A DNA stretch of 51,996 nt from Bacteroidota bacterium (GTDB taxonomy: Bacteria; Bacteroidota; Bacteroidia; Chitinophagales; Saprospiraceae). Shown here one piece after another: positions 16,908 to 24,898 of the stretch. Location of the stretch: assembly GCA_963169455.1 (NCBI GenBank), contig CAUJDW010000109.1, forward strand, positions 1-51,996. The letters are read 5' to 3'. The notes under the pieces are model-generated. The model did not search any database and was not told the DNA's origin. It worked only from the letters and a program-made list of their open reading frames with translations. The translations under genes were made by a program, and so were the position numbers. Position 1 is the first letter of the stretch, and the number at the start of each line of letters is the position of its first letter.

Positions 16908-19892
16908 TTAGTGGCTGGCTTTCACAAAGCGTTTGGTAATTACCGCATCGCCGGTTTTCACCGTGATGAGGTACATGCCCTCCGCCAGTTGCAGCCCGTC
17001 GAGCGGCAGGCGCACGGTATTGCCATCGGCCTGGTGTATGCCGCGGTACAGTTGCTTGCCTTCCAGGCTGAGGATCAGTATCTCGGCTTCCTCCAGTCCG
17101 CTTTGCTCAAAGCTTATCGTCAACTCGTTCACAACAGGGTTGGGGAAAATGGAAAATTCCGGCGCTTCCTGTGCGGCAGGCAACTGTGGCAAGCCGTTGG
17201 CCTGCGAGCCCTGCCGGCCCTGGACGCCATCAAGGGTATTGCCGCCTTCCACTACCAGAGGCAGTATGGCGTTGCCGATGAAGACGTTATCGAATTCGCC
17301 CAGCGTAATGGCGCCGTTGGCGAAGCTGGACACTGCCATGCCGGCGAGTATGCAGTTGCTCATAGGCGTGTACTGGGCATAGGCCAGTTGCCAGGTGCCC
17401 GGTGCACCAGTGTACGATACGTAGTACATGAAGTACTGGCCCTGGCGGGCTATGCGGACATAATCGAGGCCAAGCGTGAAGGGCAGCGGGTGTATTCCGT
17501 ACGGGCCGTTCGGAACCGCGCGGTACATGATCCGCTTGACGCCGTCCGGCCAGCGGATGATGGAGGCCATGCGGGCGCCGGGCGCCGCCGATTCGCGCAT
17601 CATGATGCCGGCAAAGCCGTTGTTGGGCAACACGCTGGCAATATGAGCCGTCACTTCGCCATCGCCACACAGCTCTTTCGAAACCAGGGTCAGGTAATCC
17701 GCCGTCGGCGTGCCGCCGAAGAAGTTACAGGTGGATGAGATGGAGAAGGTTCCGCTCTGGCTGTCGTATTCTGCAGTAGCCAGGCCATTGCAGCCGATGA
17801 CGTCCACCATGTACCCGTCAGGCAGCGAGCAGAACTCATCGACACCTGAGTTGGCTTCGCCCGGCGTGACGCACTGCTGGCTGAAATCCACGTTGTTCTG
17901 ATCGGTATCCGCACCGTCGGGGAAGCGGCCGATGCCCAGGCCCGGCGCTGCGAAATCGATGAGGCCGCTGCCGGAGCCTTCCGTGTAACCCGGAACGGAG
18001 CCTTCATAACTAACCGCATCGGCAATGGAGCCATTGAACAGCAGCGCCACGGCATCGGGATCGCCGTTCTGAATGAGGTTTGTGGCCGGAGATATCTGGA
18101 AATCACAGTTCGGCACATTGGCCATGCTGCCGCAGATGACGAAGAAATCGCCCGGCATCAGCATCACGGAAGGCAGGGTTTGTGTAACATAAGGGCTGCC
18201 GTTGGAGCCGTTGATAAATACGATCTGGTAATCGCCCAGGTTGATCGGCGCGTCGCAGGGATTGTACAATTCCACAAACTCGCGGTCGTCAGTGCCGGGA
18301 TTGTCGTAATCTATTTCGTTGATGACAGGGGTGCAGGCAGGCAGCGAGCAGGGCGAAACAGCCGGTGCGCCGAAGATGAGGTCGCAATCCCCCTCTAATA
18401 CCGAGAAGGAAGCAGTCAGGGCCACACCCATTCCGGTGGCCGGCAGTTGAACAGGGGAGAAGGTAGCCGAGTTGCCCACAATTTCCCCCACAGGAATTGA
18501 AGCGAGCAGCCCATTGGGGCCGTAAAGATCCAGATCGCCGTCCGTGGGCGGATTCTGGAAGGACACCGTTACTTCAGCCAGATAATAATCGTCGGAAGGA
18601 TCGGTGGTCTCATTGTCATTGCATCCGGAAAGCGGCTCGACACCGGCGCTGGTGATGAGGCACAGCGCCGCCGGCTGGCAGTTGCTGGTATGAGCGCCTA
18701 CACCGTCAAAGGTGTCGTTGGCGAAGCCATCCCATTCCACGCTGGGGTCGAAAGCATTGCCGCCGTTGGGGTCGCCCATGGTGACGGAAGCTTTGCGGCG
18801 GATGGTATTATCGGCCGTGCTGGCGTCGCCGGAGCCCCATTGTGACCCGGGATCCACGCCGATCTGCCCGATCACATCGATGGCCACGCCCCCTTTGGAC
18901 AATTCAACGGCATCGTCGCCATTGAAAAAGTTGGCAGTCGATGTCTGATCCGCAACGGCGAGCAGTGCGGCAGCGGCATCGTTATCGCAAACGACGTAAA
19001 CGTCATAAGGGCCAACCGAGCCCGAGAGGTTGATGGTGGCCCCCGCCGTAGTGGCTCCGTTGAAATAAAATTTCAGCGCATACCCTCCGGAAGAGAGGTT
19101 GATGGTGTTGCCGGTCGGGTTATAGATCTCTATGCACTTGTTGTTGCTGGATCCCTCGACGTATTCAGAAATGAACAGCTCGTTGCAGGTCATCATCCCG
19201 TTGACCACGATGTTGTCCAGGGCAAAGGCCTCCGGGCCATCCTGAATGGCCATGAGGGTAATGGTCAGCAGGCTGCCCGAGCCGGGGATCGAAGCCGTGA
19301 ATGTCTGGAAGTTTTCGTCCAGAAGTGTTCCGTTCATCAGCATGGGGTCGTCCAGCGTCACCATATCCCCATCATCCATGGTATAGGTTTGGGTGGTGGC
19401 CTCATTGACGGAGGAAGAAAACAGCGGCTGCGCCGGCCCGTTGTCGATGCGGTAGGTGAAGTTAAAAATGTCGCCGGTAGCTTCAAAGTCACCCATGGCC
19501 GCCATGTCGATCGAAACGCTCAGGTTGCTGGCGTTCGAAATGTCAAAAGTCCAGCTCACCTCGGCCACGCCGTTTGGGTTATCTCCGTTGGTGAGGTCGA
19601 CCGCGGCGAAGAAATTGCCGGGGTAATCGCAGCCGATGAACCCAAGCACATCAGCGGCAAAGGGGGCTGCACAGCTCGGGCCGGAGTCATCCTTCAGGTC
19701 GAAGGCCGTGGCTGTGGCGGCGCTGTAAACTCCCCACTGGTCTCCGGTGCTGGTAAAGGTATTCAGCGTGGGATTAGCAACCGTAGTCACCAGATTGAGT
19801 GGGTTATCGAAGTCCTGCCTGGCGATCTGGCCCTGGGAGGAAAAAGCCAGGCTCATGGCCAGGAAGAAGAAAAAAGCGGAAAAGTGTCTCAT
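16908..19892 (-). CDS. Large secreted protein with two lamin-tail domains and T9SS tail
   Basis: A 994-residue secreted protein with a signal peptide ending near residue 21 (SSQG-Q). Two lamin-tail (LTD) domains are visible: one beginning ELFISEYVEGSSNNKCIEIYN at about residue 240 and one beginning PVINEIDYDNPGTDDREFVELYN at about residue 522. The final 85 residues or so, from FSIFPNPVVNELTISFE, form a T9SS type A sorting domain. The first 230 residues look like a jelly-roll or carbohydrate-binding type beta domain. LTD domains in secreted bacterial proteins are thought to help surface display or nuclease/esterase partners; here no catalytic motif is recognised. It is a single gene with its own terminator. 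Confidence 0.85.
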   Translation of the reverse strand: MRHFSAFFFFLAMSLAFSSQGQIARQDFDNPLNLVTTVANPTLNTFTSTGDQWGVYSAATATAFDLKDDSGPSCAAPFAADVLGFIGCDYPGNFFAAVDLTNGDNPNGVAEVSWTFDISNASNLSVSIDMAAMGDFEATGDIFNFTYRIDNGPAQPLFSSSVNEATTQTYTMDDGDMVTLDDPMLMNGTLLDENFQTFTASIPGSGSLLTITLMAIQDGPEAFALDNIVVNGMMTCNELFISEYVEGSSNNKCIEIYNPTGNTINLSSGGYALKFYFNGATTAGATINLSGSVGPYDVYVVCDNDAAAALLAVADQTSTANFFNGDDAVELSKGGVAIDVIGQIGVDPGSQWGSGDASTADNTIRRKASVTMGDPNGGNAFDPSVEWDGFANDTFDGVGAHTSNCQPAALCLITSAGVEPLSGCNDNETTDPSDDYYLAEVTVSFQNPPTDGDLDLYGPNGLLASIPVGEIVGNSATFSPVQLPATGMGVALTASFSVLEGDCDLIFGAPAVSPCSLPACTPVINEIDYDNPGTDDREFVELYNPCDAPINLGDYQIVFINGSNGSPYVTQTLPSVMLMPGDFFVICGSMANVPNCDFQISPATNLIQNGDPDAVALLFNGSIADAVSYEGSVPGYTEGSGSGLIDFAAPGLGIGRFPDGADTDQNNVDFSQQCVTPGEANSGVDEFCSLPDGYMVDVIGCNGLATAEYDSQSGTFSISSTCNFFGGTPTADYLTLVSKELCGDGEVTAHIASVLPNNGFAGIMMRESAAPGARMASIIRWPDGVKRIMYRAVPNGPYGIHPLPFTLGLDYVRIARQGQYFMYYVSYTGAPGTWQLAYAQYTPMSNCILAGMAVSSFANGAITLGEFDNVFIGNAILPLVVEGGNTLDGVQGRQGSQANGLPQLPAAQEAPEFSIFPNPVVNELTISFEQSGLEEAEILILSLEGKQLYRGIHQADGNTVRLPLDGLQLAEGMYLITVKTGDAVITKRFVKASH

Positions 19893-20306
19893 GCGCTGTT
19901 GGCGTTTAAGTTTAAGGAAAAAATCAAGCGGTTATCGTTTCAATGCAAAACAGTTTTGCCAAAGCGGGGGGAAGCAGGCCAGCGCGCCGCGCAACAGCCA
20001 ACCCTCATGCACCCGGGGGGGACAGGCGCCGGTATAAAATGAACTCAGCTGGGGGGTGAAAAAGGGAAACGAAACGGCCCGAAAACGGCCGTACCTCAAG
20101 CTCTTTTGGAGGGCTTTATTATCTGTGGTGTAAATATAATCGGTTTATGGGAAAGAAAGCAGGCCGTTAGGCTGAAAAAATCCCGGAGCCCGCGATTTTT
20201 CATATTGAATTAACATACAGAGGAGAAATGGGGGGATCCCTTGCTAACTTGTCTCCTGTTTGTACGGAGGCGAGCCGAAAAAGTTCTATATTTTTACGAA
20301 AAAAAC
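19893..20306. other. Non-coding region between divergent genes
   Basis: No gene is supported in these 414 bases. A hairpin-like inverted repeat, TGAAAAAATC near 20173 with GATTTTTCA near 20193, lies midway. A TATATTTT stretch near 20288, 12 bases before the HupE start, is a near match to the -7 box and is the likely promoter of the next gene. Confidence 0.4.
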
Positions 20307-20912
20307 ATGCAAACCGTTTTTCAGACATACCTGGGCCTGGGCTTTGCCCACATCGCCGACCTGAAGGGCTACGACCACATCCTGTTCATCGTTGCCCTTT
20401 GCGCCATTTACCGGCTGAGGCAGTGGCGCAAGGTAGCCTTACTGGTAACGGCCTTCACGGTGGGGCACTCGCTAACCCTCGCGCTGGCCGCCCTGGAGAT
20501 CATCCCTATCAATGCGGCCTGGGTGGAGTTTCTCATTCCCCTTACTATTATGGCTACGGCCCTGTACAACGTGCTCGTTCACCGCGAGGAAAGCAGGCTG
20601 GGCACACTGAGCCGGCAGCTGGAATTCAACTACCTGCTGGCCCTCGTTTTCGGGCTGATACACGGCATGGGTTTTTCAAACTTTTTCCGGTCCATGTTAT
20701 TACCGGGTGAGGAAGGGCAACTGCTCACCCAGTTGCTGGCCTTCAATATCGGCGTAGAACTGGGGCAACTGGCCATCGTGGCCGGCGTTCTTTGCCTGTC
20801 TTACGCCATGCTGAAAGGGTTTAACACCAAACAAAGGGAGTGGAACCTCTTCATTTCGGGTTCTGCCTTCGGGCTGGCCCTGGTAATGGCCCTGGAAAGG
20901 GCGCCTTTGTAA
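20307..20912 (+). CDS. HupE/UreJ family membrane protein
   Basis: A 201-residue protein with six or so membrane segments. Characteristic histidines appear in GFAHIADLKGYDHILF, VGHSLTLALA and LIHGMGFSNF, the HupE/UreJ pattern. In nickel enzymes these are secondary metal transporters, but in Bacteroidota they often occur without urease or hydrogenase. The ATG at 20307 (MQTVFQ) is chosen over in-frame codons upstream because it begins the family's conserved region. It is followed after 22 bases by a DUF6702 gene, a pairing that suggests a metal-handling unit; metal specificity cannot be read from the sequence. Confidence 0.85.
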   Translation: MQTVFQTYLGLGFAHIADLKGYDHILFIVALCAIYRLRQWRKVALLVTAFTVGHSLTLALAALEIIPINAAWVEFLIPLTIMATALYNVLVHREESRLGTLSRQLEFNYLLALVFGLIHGMGFSNFFRSMLLPGEEGQLLTQLLAFNIGVELGQLAIVAGVLCLSYAMLKGFNTKQREWNLFISGSAFGLALVMALERAPL

Positions 20913-20934
20913 ACTATTGCAATAAAATAATGGC

Positions 20935-21465
20935 ATGAAAAGAAGCTTCATTGTTTTTTATCTGCTAATCCTGCTGGCGCACCCTGGCAGCCCGGCATCT
21001 TCCGGAACGGTTGAATACCACGACTTCCACATCAGCAAATGCCTGATCGATTACAACGAACCGGAGCAGGCGCTGCAGATGAGCATGCATATTTTTCTGG
21101 ATGACCTCGAGGAAGCCCTGCGCCGGCAGGGCGCCGACAAACTGTTTTTGTGCACCCCGAAAGAAACCGCCGGTGCTGAGCAGCATCTTGCGGAATACCT
21201 CAGGCAACACTTCCGCCTGAAAGTCAATGGTAAGGAACGGGCTTTTTCCTTCGTCGGCAAAGAAATATCCGAAGACCTGGCGGCCGTGTGGTGTTACCTG
21301 GAGGTTGCCGGAGTTTCGGGCCTGAAGGAACTCGAAGTAACCAATGACATCCTCATGGAGGTTTACAGCGACCAGAAAAACGTCGTCAGCATCAACGGGC
21401 CGGGGCGGAAACAGGGCATGCTGCTGATGCAGAAAGGCAGCGCCGTCAGAAAGGCTCTTTTCTGA
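20935..21465 (+). CDS. DUF6702-type exported protein paired with HupE
   Basis: A 176-residue exported protein with a signal peptide (to about residue 20-23) and a compact mature domain. The pattern HDFHISKCLIDYN, then QMSMHIFLDDLEEAL, fits the DUF6702 family found next to HupE/UreJ genes in Bacteroidota. Several His, Cys and Asp residues (for example HDFHISKC) could bind metal, which is inference. It shares an operon with the HupE gene (22-base gap) and converges with the SLC13 gene, 6 bases from stop to stop. Confidence 0.75.
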   Translation: MKRSFIVFYLLILLAHPGSPASSGTVEYHDFHISKCLIDYNEPEQALQMSMHIFLDDLEEALRRQGADKLFLCTPKETAGAEQHLAEYLRQHFRLKVNGKERAFSFVGKEISEDLAAVWCYLEVAGVSGLKELEVTNDILMEVYSDQKNVVSINGPGRKQGMLLMQKGSAVRKALF

Positions 21466-21471
21466 GGCCTT

Positions 21472-23265
21472 TCAGAAGCCGTAGATCATCGGGATCAGGA
21501 AAGTCGCAGTCAGCCAGAAAAACAGGTTGAGCAGGGCTCCAACCTTGAAAAAATCCAGGAAGCGGTAATTGCCGGCGCTGTACACCATAGTGTTGGTCTG
21601 ATAGCCGATCGGCGTCATGAATGAACAGGAGGCAGCCAGGGTGACGGCAATCAGGAATGGCATCGGGTCGAGTTCCAGCTGGGCGCTGGTTGCTATGGCT
21701 ATGGGCGCCAGCAAGGCGGCAGTGGCGTTATTGGACATCACCTCGGTAAGCAAGGAAGTGACGAGATACAGGCCCGACAGGATGGCTACAGGCCCCCAGG
21801 CGCCCAGTTTTTCGATCAGGCCTTCGGCAATGACCAGGTCCAGCCCCGAACTCTTCATGGCTTCCCCGAGGCTGAGCGAGCCGGCCAGCAAAAAAATGAT
21901 CTTCCAGTTGATGGCCTGGTACATTTCCTTCATCGACAACACGCGGGACAGGATCAGCACCAATACGCCTGTAATGGCCCCCATCATGATGGAAAGCACA
22001 TTCAGGCTGGCCAGTGAAATGAGCGTCAGCAGCACAGCGGCAACCAGCAGGAACTGCCCTTTGTTGAAATCAGTAAGCGCTTCCTCGGAAAGCAGCACAA
22101 AAGGCGCATCGCGGCCCGATTGCAGTTGCTTCAGTTCCTTGACATAATGGGCTTTCACTTCCGCCAGGATGATGTCGCCGGCGCGCAGCGGCACGCTGTA
22201 CAGGTGTTCGTGCAGCACCTCATCGCGGTGCCGGATGGCCAGTGGTATGCCCCGGTACTTTCGCCGGAAATCCAGGTTGCGCAGGGTCTGGTTTTCAAAA
22301 GCGGACCCGGCGGTCACGACCAGTTCCAGGAGCGTCGTGTTTTTTTCGGCCAGGGAATTCCCTCCCACCTGAAGCGTGGCGTCTTCCACGATCTTTGCCC
22401 GTTCTTTGAGCGCCTTCACTTTTTTAACATCACAACGTATCTTGAGGACATCTCCGGCCTGGAGGACAAAATCGCCCGGAGGCAGCGAAAAGCGGCCTTC
22501 CCGGCGGATCACATCGATGATATCCATCTCCAGTTCCTTCACCAGGGAGGAGTCCATGATCCGTACGCCATCCAGTTCGCTGCCCTTCAGCAATTCTATT
22601 TCGGTCAGATAATCGTGCAGCCCGAAGCGCTCGGCCACTTCCGCACTTTTTTCCTGCCGGGGCAAAAGGCGAATGCCGAAGAAGTACATATACAAAACCC
22701 CGGCCAGCAGCTGGATCAGGCCCAGCGGCGTGAGGAGGAACATGGAAAAGCCCCCAAGCCCGTTTTTCTCCGCAATACCGCTGACCAGGATGTTGGTGGA
22801 AGTGCCGATCAGTGTGCACATCCCCCCAAGGATCGAAGCATAGGAAAGCGGGATGAGCATTTTGGTCGGCGGCTGCCCGGAGGCGTAGGCGATCTGGATC
22901 ACGACGGGAATAAAAACAGCCACCACCGGCGTATTATTGATCATAGCTGAAATAGCAGCGATGAGCATCATCATCATCACGATGCCCAGGTTGTAATTTT
23001 TCCTGAATATCCTGGAGAGGCGGTAGGCCAGAGCCTGCAGGGCGCCGGTCTTGAGGAGGGCGGCGCTGAGCACGAACATGAAAGCGACGGTAATGGTGGC
23101 GTTATTGCTGAACCCCGCTACGCCCTGCTGGGGCGTGATCACGCCGGTGAGCACCAGGGCGGCCATGATCAGCATAGCCACCAGGTCGACAGAGAAAACC
23201 TCGGTGGCAAAAAGCACCAGGGCCAACGCGATCAGGGCTAAAGTGATAGCTGCATCTATTCCCAT
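21472..23265 (-). CDS. SLC13/DASS family anion permease with RCK_C domains
   Basis: A 597-residue transporter. Two membrane halves (about residues 1-200 and 400-597) carry the duplicated SNT-type motifs of the DASS family, MINNTPVVAVF at about 108 and VMSNNATAALL at about 515. Between them lie two TrkA-C/RCK_C regulatory domains at about residues 205-380. This architecture is common in putative sodium:sulfate or dicarboxylate symporters of bacteria. The substrate is not predictable from motifs. It is divergent from yidD with 134 bases between them. Confidence 0.88.
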   Translation of the reverse strand: MGIDAAITLALIALALVLFATEVFSVDLVAMLIMAALVLTGVITPQQGVAGFSNNATITVAFMFVLSAALLKTGALQALAYRLSRIFRKNYNLGIVMMMMLIAAISAMINNTPVVAVFIPVVIQIAYASGQPPTKMLIPLSYASILGGMCTLIGTSTNILVSGIAEKNGLGGFSMFLLTPLGLIQLLAGVLYMYFFGIRLLPRQEKSAEVAERFGLHDYLTEIELLKGSELDGVRIMDSSLVKELEMDIIDVIRREGRFSLPPGDFVLQAGDVLKIRCDVKKVKALKERAKIVEDATLQVGGNSLAEKNTTLLELVVTAGSAFENQTLRNLDFRRKYRGIPLAIRHRDEVLHEHLYSVPLRAGDIILAEVKAHYVKELKQLQSGRDAPFVLLSEEALTDFNKGQFLLVAAVLLTLISLASLNVLSIMMGAITGVLVLILSRVLSMKEMYQAINWKIIFLLAGSLSLGEAMKSSGLDLVIAEGLIEKLGAWGPVAILSGLYLVTSLLTEVMSNNATAALLAPIAIATSAQLELDPMPFLIAVTLAASCSFMTPIGYQTNTMVYSAGNYRFLDFFKVGALLNLFFWLTATFLIPMIYGF

Positions 23266-23349
23266 CTCAAACCGGACTTATACCATAAAAACCGGCTGCA
23301 AGGAAACAAATTCACCTATAATTCCCTATTGTATGAATAGGATTTTTTT

Positions 23350-23388
23350 TGAGCCTTTCCGGCTCAACCCCGCAGCTTCACCTGCGGT
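23350..23388 (+). promoter_or_regulatory. Two tandem hairpins in the yidD leader
   Basis: TGAGCC-TTTCC-GGCTCA (23350-23366) and CCGCAG-CTTCAC-CTGCGG (about 23370-23387) are adjacent and end a dozen bases before the yidD ATG. An oligo-T run precedes the first. They could form a translational leader structure; this is structural inference only. Confidence 0.35.
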
Positions 23389-23399
23389 TTACATATCAA

Positions 23400-23660
23400 A
23401 TGAAGCACATGAACCGTTTGCTCAAGTGGCTGTTTATCGCCCCCATCCGATTCTACCAGTTGGCCATATCCCCCATGCTGGGGCCCAGTTGCCGTTTCCA
23501 GCCGACCTGCTCCCACTATATGGTTGGGGCCATCGAGGAATGGGGCGTGCTCAAAGGCCTGTGGCTGGGCCTGAAACGCGTCTTCAAATGCCATCCCTGG
23601 GGGCCCCACGGCTATGACCCCGTCCCCGAAAACCCTAATAAGCGAAGGGAAAGGCTTTGA
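23400..23660 (+). CDS. yidD: Membrane protein insertion efficiency factor YidD
   Basis: An 86-residue YidD/DUF37 protein. It has the family core: an amphipathic start, FYQLAISPMLGPSCRFQPTCSHY with its two cysteines, and CHPWGPHGYDPVP. YidD assists YidC in inserting inner membrane proteins. In many genomes yidD sits with rnpA, rpmH and yidC; here it is alone, divergent from an SLC13 transporter. The ATG at 23400 (MKHMNR) is chosen; 23409 is an alternative. Confidence 0.92.
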   Translation: MKHMNRLLKWLFIAPIRFYQLAISPMLGPSCRFQPTCSHYMVGAIEEWGVLKGLWLGLKRVFKCHPWGPHGYDPVPENPNKRRERL

Positions 23661-24121
23661 GGCTGGGTTCTAAAACAGCCGGGCTGAAGGAACATCATTC
23701 ATTCCAACGCCTTGTTGCCATTTCTTCACCGAATATCCTTCTTTTGTTATATTTTTCTAAAAGCGCCCCTCCCCTGTTGAAGCCAGGCAAAAAAAAAGCC
23801 CCCACCCGGGCAAATGATAAACATTTTGAAAAAGCCGTCATTATTAAAATAATAAACCAAAAAAATAATTAAACGCCAGCTTTAAATCTTTTATTCAACA
23901 ATACATTTGTCTTTTATTTTGCAATACTGCCTGTTTTTTGGTTAAAGATTTAAAAAAAAAGCGATTTAAGTTCGCAAGTTTGATTTTTTGCCTTTATATT
24001 TGGGGACGATAAATACAAGTATCACTCTTTCTTACTCACAAAACTATTGGTCTATCGGTTGTAACTTCTACACTAAATAATTTGCTTTAATCAGATCCCA
24101 TTACGCTAAAATTATTTAGTT
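23661..24121 (+). promoter_or_regulatory. AT-rich leader region of the ECF sigma gene
   Basis: No gene is supported here. The stretch is markedly AT-rich from about 23810 onward. Two exact TAnnTTTG boxes point at the sigma gene: TACATTTG (23902-23909) and TATATTTG (23995-24002), the latter about 120 bases before the ATG. The first has TTTA upstream at short spacing; the second lacks a clear -33 TTTG. Two start sites are therefore possible. Confidence 0.4.
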
Positions 24122-24703
24122 ATGCAAGTTACGCTGCTTAATGACCAACAATTGATTGGCCTGTATCTGGACGGTAATGAAAGAGCTTTCGAAGAGCTTC
24201 TGAACAGGCACCAGCAAAAGATTTATACCTCCATCTACCTCTTCGTCAAAGACCAAAGCCTCGCAGAGGATATTTTCCAGGAAGTATTCATCAAGATCAT
24301 CGACACCCTGCGCAAGGGCAAGTACAACCACGAAGGCAAGTTCCTCCAATGGGCGCTGCGCATTGCCTACAACATGTGCGTCGATTACTTCCGCCGCACC
24401 AAGCGCCGCCCGAAAGTGTCACCCACCGAGACCTTTGATATTTTCGACATCCTTCAGGTGTCTGACGACAATGCCGAGCAACGCATCATGCGCAGCCAGA
24501 CGCACGACAAGGTGCGCGCGCTCGTAGATATGCTTCCGCCCGAGCAACGCGAAGTCGTCATCCTGCGCCACTATGCCGATATGAGCTTTAAAGAGATCGC
24601 CAAACTGACGCGGGTGAGCATCAACACGGCCCTGGGCCGCATGCGCTATGCACTGATCAACATCCGCAAAATGGTGGAAGAGAAGGACGTCGTCCTGCAA
24701 TAA
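24122..24703 (+). CDS. ECF-type RNA polymerase sigma factor
   Basis: A 193-residue sigma-70 family factor with only regions 2 and 4. Region 2 spans about residues 20-95 (AEDIFQEVFIKIID, FLQWALRIAYNMCVDYFRRTKRR), and region 4 about 135-185 (LPPEQREVVILRHYADMSFKEIAKLTRVSINTALGRMRYA contains the helix-turn-helix, described by position). No anti-sigma factor gene flanks it, so its control must be by transcription or by an unlinked partner. It is preceded by a long AT-rich region with two promoter boxes and followed by a weak terminator. Confidence 0.93.
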   Translation: MQVTLLNDQQLIGLYLDGNERAFEELLNRHQQKIYTSIYLFVKDQSLAEDIFQEVFIKIIDTLRKGKYNHEGKFLQWALRIAYNMCVDYFRRTKRRPKVSPTETFDIFDILQVSDDNAEQRIMRSQTHDKVRALVDMLPPEQREVVILRHYADMSFKEIAKLTRVSINTALGRMRYALINIRKMVEEKDVVLQ

Positions 24704-24720
24704 GATAGCTGTAGTATCAG

Positions 24721-24745
24721 GCCTTCCCAACGGAAGGCATTTTCT
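24721..24745 (+). terminator. Terminator after the ECF sigma gene
   Basis: Stem GCCTTCC (24721-24727) with GGAAGGC (24732-24738), 4-base loop, then ATTTTCT. Short but well placed, 18 bases after the stop. Confidence 0.6.
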
Positions 24746-24898
24746 ACCACACCTGTACCCATAGCCCGGCCGAGGCAGCCCCCCCCGCTGCTTCGGCTTT
24801 CTTTTTTTCGCAATGCCGTTTGTCCGGTTTCGGGTAAAACCCTAGCTTCGGGAATTTGTTCTCCGCATTAGTGTTTGTGATACAAGACAAATTCCATC

